In this document: positions 8,865-17,510 of the stretch, piece by piece
Position numbering within the stretch: the first letter of the stretch is position 1
How the letters are laid out: every line of letters starts with the position of its first letter
DNA from: Pseudomonadota bacterium
Lineage (GTDB): Bacteria > Desulfobacterota > Desulfovibrionia > Desulfovibrionales > Desulfovibrionaceae
DNA length: 64,000 nt
Direction of reading: 5' to 3'
Assembly: GCA_018822105.1 (NCBI GenBank)
Contig: JAHJLB010000050.1
Coordinates: 30,003-94,002 of the forward strand
The notes under the pieces: generated by a model
Told to the model about the DNA's origin: nothing
Seen by the model: the letters and a program-made list of their open reading frames with translations, nothing else
The model's database searches: none
Position numbers and translations under genes: made by a program

Positions 8865-10156
8865 GGCCGCGCCCCCGCCACAGCCTTGGCCCCATGCCCG
8901 GAGCGGACCTCTTCCAGGGCCCGCAGCACCTCCGGCCAGTCGCTCACCAGCACGAAGCGGCCGTCCACCAGGCGGGTGAAGTACACGCGCTCCATGCCCT
9001 GGTGGTTGTCCGGCCCGAAGGAGATGACCGTGCCCGGGCCCAGGGTGTAGTCGCGGATGGACTCGATGGCGCTGATGAACCCGTCGCGGGTCAGGTCGCG
9101 GCCGGCCAGCTTCAGGCCCTCCACCAGGATGCGGGCGTTGACGTAGCCCTCCAGGCCCACGGAGTTGGGCTTGTCGTCGGGGAAGTACCGGGCCAAGAGG
9201 TGCACGTACTCCTCGACGCTGCCGAGCAGCTGGCGCGCGTCCGGGCCCTCGAAGGGGGGCACCACCTGGGACATGACCACCACCTGGCCGGAGGAGTCGC
9301 CCAGGCGGCGGGCCAGCTCCTCCGCGCCGACAAAGGACACCGTGTGGAAGATGGGCGTGAAGTGGCGCTCCGCCGCCAGCAGGATGAACTTGGCGCAGGG
9401 ATCGTAGGTGCCGATCATGACCACGGCCTCGGCCCCGGACTTCTGGATCTTGGCCAGGCCCTCCTCCACGTCCAGGGTGCCGCGCACGTAAAAGCCGCGC
9501 GCCACGGGCTCCAGGCCGAACTCCTTCAGCGCCAGCTCCGTGCCGGTGAGGCCGTCGAAGCCGTAGGCGTCATACTGGTAGAACACCGCGATGCGCTTGA
9601 GCCCCAGGTCCTTGACCAGATGGCGCACCGCCGCCGCGGTCTCCTGGTAGTAGGAGGCGCGGATGTTGATGACATAGCGGTTGAAGGGCTCGCGCAGCGC
9701 GTTGGCGCCCGTGAACATGCCCAGAAGCGGGATGCGCGCGTCCTCCACCAGGGGCAGGATCTTCACCGTGGTGGGGGTGCCCACATAGCAGAACAGGGCG
9801 AAGACCTGATCCTGCACGATGAGCTTCTGGGTGTTGGCCAGGCAGCGCGGCGGGTCGTAGGAGTCGTCGTAGGCCGTAAGCTCGATCTGGCGGCCCCAGA
9901 CCCCGCCCTGGTCGTTGATGTGCTTGAGGTAGGACAGGGCGCCGCGCAGGGTCTGGGTGCCCAGGTAGCTGGCGTGCCCGGACAGGGCCAGGGAGGAGCC
10001 CAGGGAGACCTTGTTTTCCGTGACGCCGGGGGTGCCGTGCTCAGGCGCGGCCTTCTCCCCCTGTGCGCCGCAGCCCGAAACCAGGAGAAGCGTCAGGACC
10101 GCCAGCGAAATGCGCGCCAGAATCTTTCCCGCATGGCGTTTGCTGCTGACCACCAC
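8861..10156 (-). CDS. Periplasmic ligand-binding lipoprotein (Peripla_BP_6, Leu/Ile/Val-type)
   Basis: An about 430-aa solute-binding protein of the branched-chain amino-acid/amide type (type I periplasmic binding fold). It has lipobox LLVSGC, the N-terminal strand ENKVSLGSSLALSGHASYLG, and later GVWGRQIELTAYDD and IGTYDPCAKFIL. No permease or ATPase is nearby; instead its 3' end overlaps the histidine kinase start. Inference: it is a sensory binding protein that reports a ligand to the kinase. The start is uncertain: there are tandem GTG codons at 10156 and 10153 behind a GGAGG at 10158-10162. The frame stays open to 10219, but that extension looks unlike a signal peptide. Confidence 0.8.
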   Translation of the reverse strand: MVVSSKRHAGKILARISLAVLTLLLVSGCGAQGEKAAPEHGTPGVTENKVSLGSSLALSGHASYLGTQTLRGALSYLKHINDQGGVWGRQIELTAYDDSYDPPRCLANTQKLIVQDQVFALFCYVGTPTTVKILPLVEDARIPLLGMFTGANALREPFNRYVINIRASYYQETAAAVRHLVKDLGLKRIAVFYQYDAYGFDGLTGTELALKEFGLEPVARGFYVRGTLDVEEGLAKIQKSGAEAVVMIGTYDPCAKFILLAAERHFTPIFHTVSFVGAEELARRLGDSSGQVVVMSQVVPPFEGPDARQLLGSVEEYVHLLARYFPDDKPNSVGLEGYVNARILVEGLKLAGRDLTRDGFISAIESIRDYTLGPGTVISFGPDNHQGMERVYFTRLVDGRFVLVSDWPEVLRALEEVRSGHGAKAVAGARP

Positions 10157-10323
10157 ACCTCCGGGCCGGATGCGCCGGCACGCCCTAGAGGACCGTTTTC
10201 GTAGGAAGGACAAGGCCAACGCTACCCCAGTTGCAGCGGCGCTTCAACATAAATCCCCATGCCACCCCCTGCGATGTAATACACCTCTTGCCAAAACTCG
10301 TTCGAGATGTCATCGGACGCAAC

Positions 10324-10935
10324 ATGCCGCACCTGAGCACGAACTCGCGCCGCCCTTGCCGGGCCCTGCCGCTGCTGCTGGCGCTGCTCCTGGCCCTGTG
10401 GACCGCCAGCGGCCAGGCCGCAGGCCCGCAGACCGGCTTCCCGGACCTGGCCCTGGACCTCGATTTGGCCAGCGCCACGGCCTTGGGCCTCGGCTCCGGA
10501 GGCCAGGCCAGGCTCTCGCGCCTGCCGGCCCAGGGCCTCATCGTGGTGCTCGTGAGCTATTTCTGCCCGCCCTGCCACAAGGAGGTGCCGCACATCAAGG
10601 ACCTGGAGAGGCGCCTGCGCGAACGCGGCCTGTCCGGACGCATCCGCATGCTCGGCCTGGCCGTGGGCGACGACCAGGCCCTGGTGGAGCGCTTCCTGTC
10701 GCGGCATGGCGGCCTGCCCTTCCCCCTGCTGCCGGACCCATCCCTGGCCGCGCACAAGCGCCTGGGCAACCCCGTGGTGCCAACGCTTTACGCCGTGGCC
10801 AGCCAGGCCGGGAAGCTGCGCCTGCTGTCCCTGCACCAGGGCGAGTTCATGGAGGATCCGGACGAGTTCCTGGACGCCCTGCTGCGGGCCCTGCCCACCT
10901 CCCCCGGCCCTGCGCCGGCGGCGCGCCCCAAATAA
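10324..10935 (+). CDS. Exported TlpA/ResA-like thioredoxin
   Basis: A 203-aa protein with an N-terminal signal peptide (LPLLLALLLALWTASGQAAG) and a thioredoxin fold with active site YFCPPC (CPPC) near residue 80 and the cis-Pro region NPVVPTLYAV. It is a predicted periplasmic thiol-disulfide oxidoreductase. An in-frame ATG at 10231 would add 31 residues before the signal; the ATG at 10324 is preferred because the signal peptide then sits at the N-terminus, although its ribosome-binding site is weak. The gene is divergent from the binding-protein/kinase operon and 28 bases upstream of the transposase-like gene. Confidence 0.8.
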   Translation: MPHLSTNSRRPCRALPLLLALLLALWTASGQAAGPQTGFPDLALDLDLASATALGLGSGGQARLSRLPAQGLIVVLVSYFCPPCHKEVPHIKDLERRLRERGLSGRIRMLGLAVGDDQALVERFLSRHGGLPFPLLPDPSLAAHKRLGNPVVPTLYAVASQAGKLRLLSLHQGEFMEDPDEFLDALLRALPTSPGPAPAARPK

Positions 10936-10962
10936 TCATCGACTCAAGAACTGGCACCAGCT

Positions 10963-11844
10963 ATGATGCAGGACGAAGCAGTCAGGGAGGCGGACGTGGG
11001 CGAAGGAACGACGACAGAGGCCCGGGCCAGGGAGGCGCTCCTGCGGCGCTGCTGGCCCGACGGGACAAGGGCCTGCCCGCGCTGCTGCGCCGCAAGCCCC
11101 TATGCCCTGGCCGAAGGCCGCCTGCGCTGCGGGGCCTGCCGCTACACCTTCCACGACTTCACGGGCCGCTGGCTCAACCTGAGCGGGCTCTCCCCCGCGC
11201 AGTGGCTGGACCTGGCCCAGGCCTTCGCCCTGGAGGCCTCCACCCGCGAGGCCGCCCACGCCGCGGGCATCTCCTACAACACCGCCTTCAAGGCCCTCAC
11301 GGTGCTGCGCCTGGCCCTCCTGGCCCAGGGCGCCGACGCCCGGCAGCTCCTCGGCCCGCAGACAGGCCTGGACACCATGTTCACGGGCGGGAAGCTCTGC
11401 CCCGCTCCGGCGGAGCCCACCGGCAACTTCCCGGTCTACGGCATCCTGAGCCAGGGCCGGCGCGTCTTCGTCGACCTGGTGCCGGAGCTCACCGTCGAGA
11501 GCGTGCTGCACTTCAACCACAACTTCCACCTGCGCGTGGCGCGGCTGGGCAACATCCTGCTCACCGACCGCTACAAGACCTACGACGCCCTCGTCCTCTG
11601 CGGCGACGAGCGGCTGCCCTACCATTACCTGCTGCGCCACCAGGGCCACCCCTTCGCCGAAACCGGCTGCCCCTTCTGGATCTACGCCAGCCAGCGCCTG
11701 CGCCAGTTCAAGGGCCTCTCCACGCGGCGCTTCCCCATGTACCTGAAGGAGCTGGAGCTGCGCTACAACCGCCGGGGCGAGGATCTGCTGCCGCTGTTCC
11801 TGGACGCCCTGTGCGCACAGGTCCCCACCTCCCCCGCAGACTGA
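10963..11844 (+). CDS. IS1595-like (ISXO2-type) transposase, probably degenerate or domesticated
   Basis: A 293-aa protein with an N-terminal zinc ribbon (CPRCC...CGACRYTFHDFTG), a helix-turn-helix region (STREAAHAAGISYNTAFKAL) and an ISXO2-like core. The core shows GLDTMFTGGK (first Asp), ILLTDRYKTYDAL (second Asp) and the family C-terminus YLKELELRYNRRGEDLL. Where active members have the final catalytic Glu/Asn (NxxE) in the helix before the C-terminus, this protein reads FWIYASQRLRQFKG, so the triad appears broken. I saw no terminal inverted repeats or target duplication around it. It is either a decayed IS or a co-opted DNA-binding protein; the codon use looks native. Confidence 0.7.
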   Translation: MMQDEAVREADVGEGTTTEARAREALLRRCWPDGTRACPRCCAASPYALAEGRLRCGACRYTFHDFTGRWLNLSGLSPAQWLDLAQAFALEASTREAAHAAGISYNTAFKALTVLRLALLAQGADARQLLGPQTGLDTMFTGGKLCPAPAEPTGNFPVYGILSQGRRVFVDLVPELTVESVLHFNHNFHLRVARLGNILLTDRYKTYDALVLCGDERLPYHYLLRHQGHPFAETGCPFWIYASQRLRQFKGLSTRRFPMYLKELELRYNRRGEDLLPLFLDALCAQVPTSPAD

Positions 11845-11891
11845 CCGGCCCTCTCCCCAGCCTCCTCCCCCTTCTCCACCCGGTGCCACAT

Positions 11892-11901
11892 CTTGCGCAA
11901 G
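11892..11901. promoter_or_regulatory. Palindrome upstream of the fdh unit
   Basis: A perfect 10-bp palindrome, CTTGCGCAAG, lies 66 bases before the small gene that precedes fdhA. It could be an operator; nothing else supports this. Confidence 0.25.
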
Positions 11902-11966
11902 CGGCTACCTGATTGACTCGGGCTGCGCTATACGTGCAAGGATTCTTGGCATAGAGTGGAGGCACT

Positions 11967-12209
11967 ATGGATACCCCATCCGTCGCTCCCCCGGGAGCCA
12001 ACACACAGACCAGTCCGAGCCTTTCGACCCTGCCCTTCGCGGGTCTGGGCCTGGACCTGGCAGAGGTCCGGCGCAAGGTGCGCGGACTTGTGCTCAAGCC
12101 CTTCGCCAAACGCGAAGCGCCGCAGCGCGAGCCCCGTCCCGAGGCGCCGCCTGCGCTTTCCGGCTACCGCCTCCTGGTGCGGCTCAGCCGGGAAACCCTG
12201 GGCAGTTAG
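11967..12209 (+). CDS. Small protein upstream of fdhA, unknown
   Basis: An 80-aa Pro-rich basic protein with a strong ribosome-binding site (GTGGAGG, 5 bases before the ATG). It has no signal peptide or membrane segment. The centre (LDLAEVRRKVRGLVLKPF) should form an amphipathic helix, and the C-terminus is SGYRLLVRLSRETLGS. It ends 29 bases before fdhA, so it is probably co-transcribed with it. I recognise no family. Possible roles, by position only, are a leader or assembly protein for the formate dehydrogenase. Confidence 0.55.
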   Translation: MDTPSVAPPGANTQTSPSLSTLPFAGLGLDLAEVRRKVRGLVLKPFAKREAPQREPRPEAPPALSGYRLLVRLSRETLGS

Positions 12210-12238
12210 GCTACAAACACATAACCAACGGAGGCCAC

Positions 12239-15200
12239 ATGAAGCTTTCGCGCAGAGGGTTCCTCAAACTCTCCGCAGCAGCGGCCTTGAGCACGGCATT
12301 CGGCGGCATCGGCTTCGCCCTGAAGCCCGCGGCCCTGGACCGCATCGCCATGCTCAAGCCCGACTGGAGCAAGCAGACCACCACCGCGTGCTGCTACTGC
12401 GCAGTAGGTTGCGGACTCATCGTCAACACGGCCCTTTCCGGCGCCAAGCGCGCCATCAACATCGAGGGCGACCCCGACCACCCCATCAACGAGGGCGCGC
12501 TGTGCGCCAAGGGCGCCAGCATCTACCAGCTGGCCGAGGGCACCCCCGGACAACCCAACCCGCGCCTGCAGAAGGTCATGTACCGCAAGCCCTACGGCAC
12601 CAAATGGGAAGCCAAAAGCTGGGACTGGGCGCTTGAGCGCATCGCCAAGAACATCAAGCGCGACCGCGACGCCACCTTTGTCACCAAGAATGCCAAGGGG
12701 CAGACCGTCAACCGCTGCGACGGCCTGGCCTCGGTCGGCTCCGCAGCCATGGACAACGAGGAATGCTGGGCCTACCAGGCGTTCCTTCGGTCCCTGGGCC
12801 TGGTGTACATAGAACACCAGGCGCGAATCTGACACAGCGCAACAGTAGCGGCTCTGGCAGAGTCGTTCGGACGCGGCGCGATGACCAATCACTGGATCGA
12901 CCTGAAGAACAGTGATTGCATTCTTATCATGGGCAGCAACGCTGCCGAAAACCATCCCATCTCCTTCAAGTGGGTCACCAAGGCGCAGGAAAAGGGCGCC
13001 AAGGTCATCCATGTGGACCCCCGCTTCACCAGAACGAGCGCGAAATCCGACATCTACGCGCCCTTGCGCTCGGGTTCGGACATCGCGTTTTTGGGCGGCC
13101 TGATCAACTACATCCTTTCGAACGACCTTGCGTTCAAGGAATACGTGCTCAACGCCACCAACGCCTCCTTCATCGTCGGCAGCGACTTCGACTTCAAGGA
13201 CGGCATGTTCAGCGGCTTTGACGAGGCCACGCACAAGTACGACAAGTCCAAGTGGAAGTTCGCCCTGGACGAGAAGGGTGTGCCCCAGCGCGACATGACC
13301 CTGCAGAATCCCAGGTGCGTGTACCAGCTTCTGAAGAAGCACTACAGCCGCTACAGCGTCAAGAACGCCGTGGACATGACCGGCACCCCCGAGGACAAGC
13401 TGCTGGAGGTCTACAAGACCTATGCGGCCACCAACAAGCCCGACCGCGCCGGCACCGTCATGTACGCCATGGGCTGGACCCAGCACACCGTGGGCGTGCA
13501 GAACATCCGCTCCATGAGCATCGTGCAGATGCTCCTCGGCAACATGGGCGTGGCCGGCGGCGGCGTCAACGCCCTGCGCGGCGAGTCCAACGTGCAGGGC
13601 TCCACCGACCAGGCCCTGCTCTTCCACATCATCCCCGGCTACATGCCCACCCCGACCACGGCCCAGCCGGCCATTGCGGACTACCTCAAGCTGGTGGCCC
13701 CGGTGTCCAACGACCCCAAGAGCATGAACTGGAAGAAGCATTATCCCAAGTACGCCGTGAGCCTCATCAAGAGCTTCTACAAGAACGCCGAGCCCGCCGT
13801 GGGCTACGACTGGATGCCCAAGCTCGACGCCGGGCAGAACGCCTCCTGGCTGGTGCTCTTCGACGAGATGCTCAAGGGCAAGTTCAAGGGCTTCTTCGCC
13901 TGGGGCATGAACCCCGCGGTTTCCGGAGCCAACTCCAACAAGACCCGCGAGGGCCTGACCAAGCTCGACTGGCTGGTCAACGTCAACATCTTCGACAACG
14001 AGACCGGCAGCTTCTGGCAGGGCCCGGGCATGGACCCCAAGAAGATCAAGACCGAGGTCTTCATGCTGCCCTGCTCGGTTTCCGTGGAGAAGGAAGGTTC
14101 CATCACCAACTCCGGGCGCTGGATGCAGTGGCGTCAGCAGGGTCCCAAGCCCCTGGGCGATTCCCGCCCGGACGGCGAGATCATGTTCGAGCTGGCCCAG
14201 AAGGTGCGCGAGCTGTACAAGAAGGAAGGCGGCGTGTTCCCCGAGCCGGTGCTCGGCCTGAACTGGGAGGACATGGGCGGCGAGCACGGCTTCGACGTGC
14301 ACAAGACGGCGAAGCTCATCAACGGCTACTACCTGAAGGACGTCGAGGTGAAGCAGCCCGACGGCTCCATGAAGGTCTTCAAGGCCGGCACCCAGGTGGC
14401 CGCCTTCCCGGCCCTCCGTGACGACGGCAGCACCTGTTCCGGCAACTGGATCTACTGCGGCTCCTATGTGGACAGCGACCCGGCCAAGGGCAACCGCTCG
14501 GCCAAGCGCTCCAAGGAGCAGACCCCGGCCCAGGCGGCCGTTGGCCTGTTCCCCAACTGGTCCTGGTCCTGGCCGGTGAACCGCCGCGTCATCTACAACC
14601 GCGCCAGCGTGGACGCCACGGGCAAGCCCTATGCCCCGCAGAAGCCCATCCTGGCTTGGAACGGCAAGGGCTGGGACATCGACGTGGTGGACGGCGGCGG
14701 AAACCCCGGCACCGTGCACCCGTTCATCATGCAGCAGCACGGCATGGCCGCGCTCTATGGCCCCGGCCTGAACGACGGCCCCTTCCCGGAGTACTACGAG
14801 CCACTGGACTGTCCGGTGAGCGAGCATCCCTACTCCAAGGTGCTGCACAACCCCACGGCGCTGACCTTCAAGGGCGAAAAACGGGCCGTGTGCGACCCGC
14901 GCTTCCCCTTCGTCTGCACCACCTACCGCGTCACCGAACACTGGCAGACCGGCCTCATGACCCGTTACCAGCCCTGGCTGCTTGAGGCCGAGCCCCAGAT
15001 GTTCTGCGAAATGAGCGAGGAACTCGCCCAGCTTCGCGGCATCAAGAACGGCGAGAAGGTCTGGCTGGAGAACGAGCGCGGCAAGCTCTGGGCCATCGCC
15101 ATCGTGACCAAGCGCTTCAAGCCCTTCATCGTGCAGGGCAACATCGTCCATGAGGTGGGCATCCCCTGGCACTTCGGCTGGCGCTTCCCCAAGGACGGCG

Positions 15201-15304
15201 GCGACTCGGCCAACCTGCTCTCCCCGTCCGTGGGCGACCCCAACACCGGTATCCCTGAGACGAAGGCCTTCATGGTCAACGTCAGCAAGGCTAAGAAGGC
15301 CTAA
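12239..15304 (+). CDS. fdhA: Formate dehydrogenase catalytic subunit, selenocysteine-containing, Tat-exported
   Basis: Catalytic Mo/W-bisMGD subunit of periplasmic formate dehydrogenase (formate to CO2), 1021 aa. It has a Tat signal (KLSRRGFLKLSAAAALS), the [4Fe-4S] motif CCYCAVGC...CAKG and molybdopterin-oxidoreductase domains throughout. The frame is interrupted by TGA at 12830-12832 in the context IEHQARI-U-HSATVAAL, the exact position of the active-site selenocysteine (residue 198) in this family, and it continues in the same frame with full conservation (MGSNAAENHP, GESNVQGSTD). A SECIS-like hairpin follows. It is therefore one gene, not two. The partner FdhB begins 11 bases downstream; FdhE is at 2036. 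No heme subunit is adjacent, as in two-subunit FdhAB enzymes of Desulfovibrio. Confidence 0.96.
12850..12864 (+). promoter_or_regulatory. SECIS-like hairpin in fdhA
   Basis: The six-pair stem GGCTCT/AGAGTC (one G-U pair) with loop GGC starts 17 bases after the TGA at 12830-12832, the distance expected for a bacterial SECIS read by SelB. It lies inside the coding sequence. Confidence 0.7.
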
Positions 15305-15315
15305 GGAGGCACGTC

Positions 15316-16041
15316 ATGAGTGGTAAGAGCTTCTTCGTCGACCTGACGAAATGTACCGCCTGCCGTGGCTGCCAGGTTGCCTGCAAGCAATGGAAAAAGC
15401 TGCCCGGCGAAAAGACCAGGAACACCGGTTCGCACCAGAACCCGCCCGACCTCTCCGACGTCACCCTGCGCGTGGTGCGCTTCAGTGAGAAGGAGATCGG
15501 CGGCAAGATGCACTGGTTCTTCCTGCCCGACCAGTGCCGCCACTGTCTGGACGCCCCGTGCAAGTCCGGCGCGACCCTGCCCGATTCCATCATCGTGGAC
15601 CCGGACACCGGCGCCGTGATCTACAACGAGAAGACGGCCAAGGAGTCCGCGGAGGCCATCCGCTCCTCCTGCCCGTACAACATCCCGCGCGTGAACAAGA
15701 AGACCAAGGTCATCAGCAAATGCGACATGTGCAACGACCGCGTGAAGGCCGGAAAGCTTCCGGCCTGCGTGCAGTCCTGCCCCACCGGAACCATGAACTT
15801 CGGGGACCGGGACGCCATGCTGGCCCTGGCCAAAAAGGCCCTGGCCGAGGCCAAGGCGAAGTATCCCGACGCCCAGCTGGTGGATGAGGAATCCGTCCGG
15901 GTCATCTTCCTGACCCAGGACAAGCCCGGCCTCTACGCCAAGAACCTCATGGCCGACGCAGGCCCCACAGGCCCCCGCCTGTACACCAGGCAGGAGGCCC
16001 TGGCCTCGTTGGCCAGGCCCTTCCGGGCCTTCCTGGGCTAG
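15316..16041 (+). CDS. fdhB: Formate dehydrogenase iron-sulfur subunit
   Basis: A 241-aa electron-transfer subunit with four ferredoxin-type clusters: CTACRGCQVACKQW, CRHCLDAPC, SCPYNIP with CDMCNDRV, and CVQSCPTG. It receives electrons from FdhA and passes them, in the periplasm, to a cytochrome c3. There is no signal peptide, consistent with co-export by the Tat signal of FdhA, and no C-terminal membrane helix, so the enzyme is likely soluble. The start has GGAGG about 7 bases upstream. A strong double hairpin follows the gene and ends the fdh transcript. Confidence 0.95.
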   Translation: MSGKSFFVDLTKCTACRGCQVACKQWKKLPGEKTRNTGSHQNPPDLSDVTLRVVRFSEKEIGGKMHWFFLPDQCRHCLDAPCKSGATLPDSIIVDPDTGAVIYNEKTAKESAEAIRSSCPYNIPRVNKKTKVISKCDMCNDRVKAGKLPACVQSCPTGTMNFGDRDAMLALAKKALAEAKAKYPDAQLVDEESVRVIFLTQDKPGLYAKNLMADAGPTGPRLYTRQEALASLARPFRAFLG

Positions 16042-16074
16042 GCCCATCGATGTAGTGGAACGCACCTCTAGATA

Positions 16075-16140
16075 GGAAACCGCCGGGGAGGATGGTCCAA
16101 GCTGGCGGTTTCCCCTTCGGGGGGGCGATGAGCCCCCCCG
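16075..16140 (+). terminator. Double hairpin terminator after fdhB
   Basis: The first stem has arms GGAAACCGCC (16075-16084) and GGCGGTTTCC (16104-16113). The second stem has arms CGGGGGGGC (16118-16126) and GCCCCCCCG (16132-16140) and is followed by a T-containing run. Both stems are perfect. Confidence 0.65.
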
Positions 16141-16235
16141 ATTGCGTTTAAGGCCCGGCCTAGGCCTTGCCAACCGGCATCCGGGACCTATTCTCCTGGC
16201 TTCCAGGCTTTACACCGCAGAACCAAGGATCCGCC

Positions 16236-16811
16236 ATGAACCGATCCGCCATGCATTTTTCCACCGCCCTGCTCCTGGCCCTGCTGCTGTTCTGCACCCC
16301 GGCCCTGGCCGCCAAGCTCAAGGCCGGAGACATCCTGCCAGACCTGGATGTCAAGGCCCAGCCCCTGCCCGCCGAGGCAGCCTACCTGGGGCTCAAGCCC
16401 GGCGTGCAGAGCTTCCGGCTCTCGCAGATCAAGGCCGAGGCCCTGCTGGTGGAGGTCTTCAGCATGTACTGCCCGCGCTGCCAGGCCGCCGCCCGGTCCG
16501 TGAACCAGGTCTTCGAGAGCCTGGCCGCCCTGCCCCAGGGCCAGAAGCTGAAGATGCTGGGCCTCGGCGCGGGCAACTCGGCCTACGAGGTGGACGTGTT
16601 CCGCAAGCAGTACGCCATTCCCCTGCCGCTGTTCCAGGATGGCGACTACGTCCTGCACAAGGCCTTCGGCAACGTCTACACCCCGACATACATGGTGCTC
16701 AAGCCGGCGCCCGGCGGGCACGGCTTTTTGGTGCTCCACCTTCAGGAAGGCCCCTTTGGCGACGGCCCGGCCTTCCTGGAGCAGATGCTGCGCGTCTCCG
16801 GCGTGCAGTAG
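16236..16811 (+). CDS. Exported thioredoxin-like protein
   Basis: A 191-aa protein with a signal peptide (FSTALLLALLLFCTPALAA) and a TlpA-type thioredoxin fold. The CxxC motif is SMYCPRC, and the C-terminal half has the GNVYTPTYMVL cis-Pro loop. It is a close structural analogue of the protein at 5571-6119, sharing the KAGDILPDLDVKA-like start and a FRL(S/K) segment before the active strand, so the two are probably paralogues. It starts about 100 bases after the fdh terminator and is followed 25 bases later by a peroxiredoxin, which suggests a periplasmic thiol-peroxidase pair protecting or serving exported redox enzymes. Confidence 0.8.
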   Translation: MNRSAMHFSTALLLALLLFCTPALAAKLKAGDILPDLDVKAQPLPAEAAYLGLKPGVQSFRLSQIKAEALLVEVFSMYCPRCQAAARSVNQVFESLAALPQGQKLKMLGLGAGNSAYEVDVFRKQYAIPLPLFQDGDYVLHKAFGNVYTPTYMVLKPAPGGHGFLVLHLQEGPFGDGPAFLEQMLRVSGVQ

Positions 16812-16836
16812 CCTCACGGCCCGGCAAGGAGAACAT

Positions 16837-17433
16837 ATGCGCAAGGCTTCCCGGCTGCTCTTGAGCGCCGCCCTGGCCTGGGCCCTGCTGGCCCCGGCCC
16901 CGGCTCTGGCAATGGAACTGAAGGACATGATCTTTGACCCCGGCCAGCTCAAGCCCGTGGACAGCACCCTCAAGGTGCGCCCAGGACAGGCGGCCCCTGA
17001 CTTCGCCCTGCCCTCCACCACGGGCGCGAGCGTCCGCCTGTCGGACTATCGCGGCAAAAGGAACGTGGTTCTGTCCTTCGTGCCCGCGGCCTTCACCCCG
17101 GTGTGCTCGGACCAGTGGCCCGGCTACAACCTGGCCCGCGGCCTCTTCGAGGAGCGCGACGCCGTGATCCTGGGCATCAGCGCGGACAACGTGCCCAGCC
17201 TCTACGCCTGGGTGCTGGAGATGCGCGGGCTGTGGTTCCCGGTGCTGTCCGACTTCTGGCCCCACGGGGCCGTGGCCAGCAAGTACGGGGTGCTGCGCAG
17301 CGGCGGCACCACCGAGCGGGCCATCGTCATCATCGACAAGAAGGGCGTGGTGCGCTTCGCCAAGAGCTTTGACATCAACCGCCGGCCCGACCTCGGGCTC
17401 ATCATGGGCGAGTTGGACAAGCTGGCCAAGTAG
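16837..17433 (+). CDS. Exported AhpC/TSA-family peroxiredoxin
   Basis: A 198-aa protein with a signal peptide (LLLSAALAWALLAPAPALA) and a peroxiredoxin fold. The peroxidatic Cys is in FVPAAFTPVCSDQW (Thr-x-x-Cys motif); there is no obvious resolving Cys near the C-terminus, so it may be a 1-Cys type reduced by an external thiol, possibly the thioredoxin-like protein encoded just upstream. The start at 16837 has AAGGAG 5 bases upstream. Predicted to act in the periplasm. Confidence 0.85.
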   Translation: MRKASRLLLSAALAWALLAPAPALAMELKDMIFDPGQLKPVDSTLKVRPGQAAPDFALPSTTGASVRLSDYRGKRNVVLSFVPAAFTPVCSDQWPGYNLARGLFEERDAVILGISADNVPSLYAWVLEMRGLWFPVLSDFWPHGAVASKYGVLRSGGTTERAIVIIDKKGVVRFAKSFDINRRPDLGLIMGELDKLAK

Positions 17434-17510
17434 TCCGCCTTCCCCATTGCCGGACCGGCCGTGCTTCGAGTAGGGGATGGACACAACATCCTGCCCGACC
17501 GAGGTGGCCC

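Noticed and set aside
11913..11934. Sigma70 promoter TTGACT/TATACG before the small gene and fdhA
   Set aside because: The two boxes are only 10 bases apart.
12206..15172. A 988-codon open frame on the minus strand opposite fdhA
   Set aside because: It is a codon-bias shadow of fdhA: its His/Val/Gly-rich translation has no domain, and fdhA is certain.
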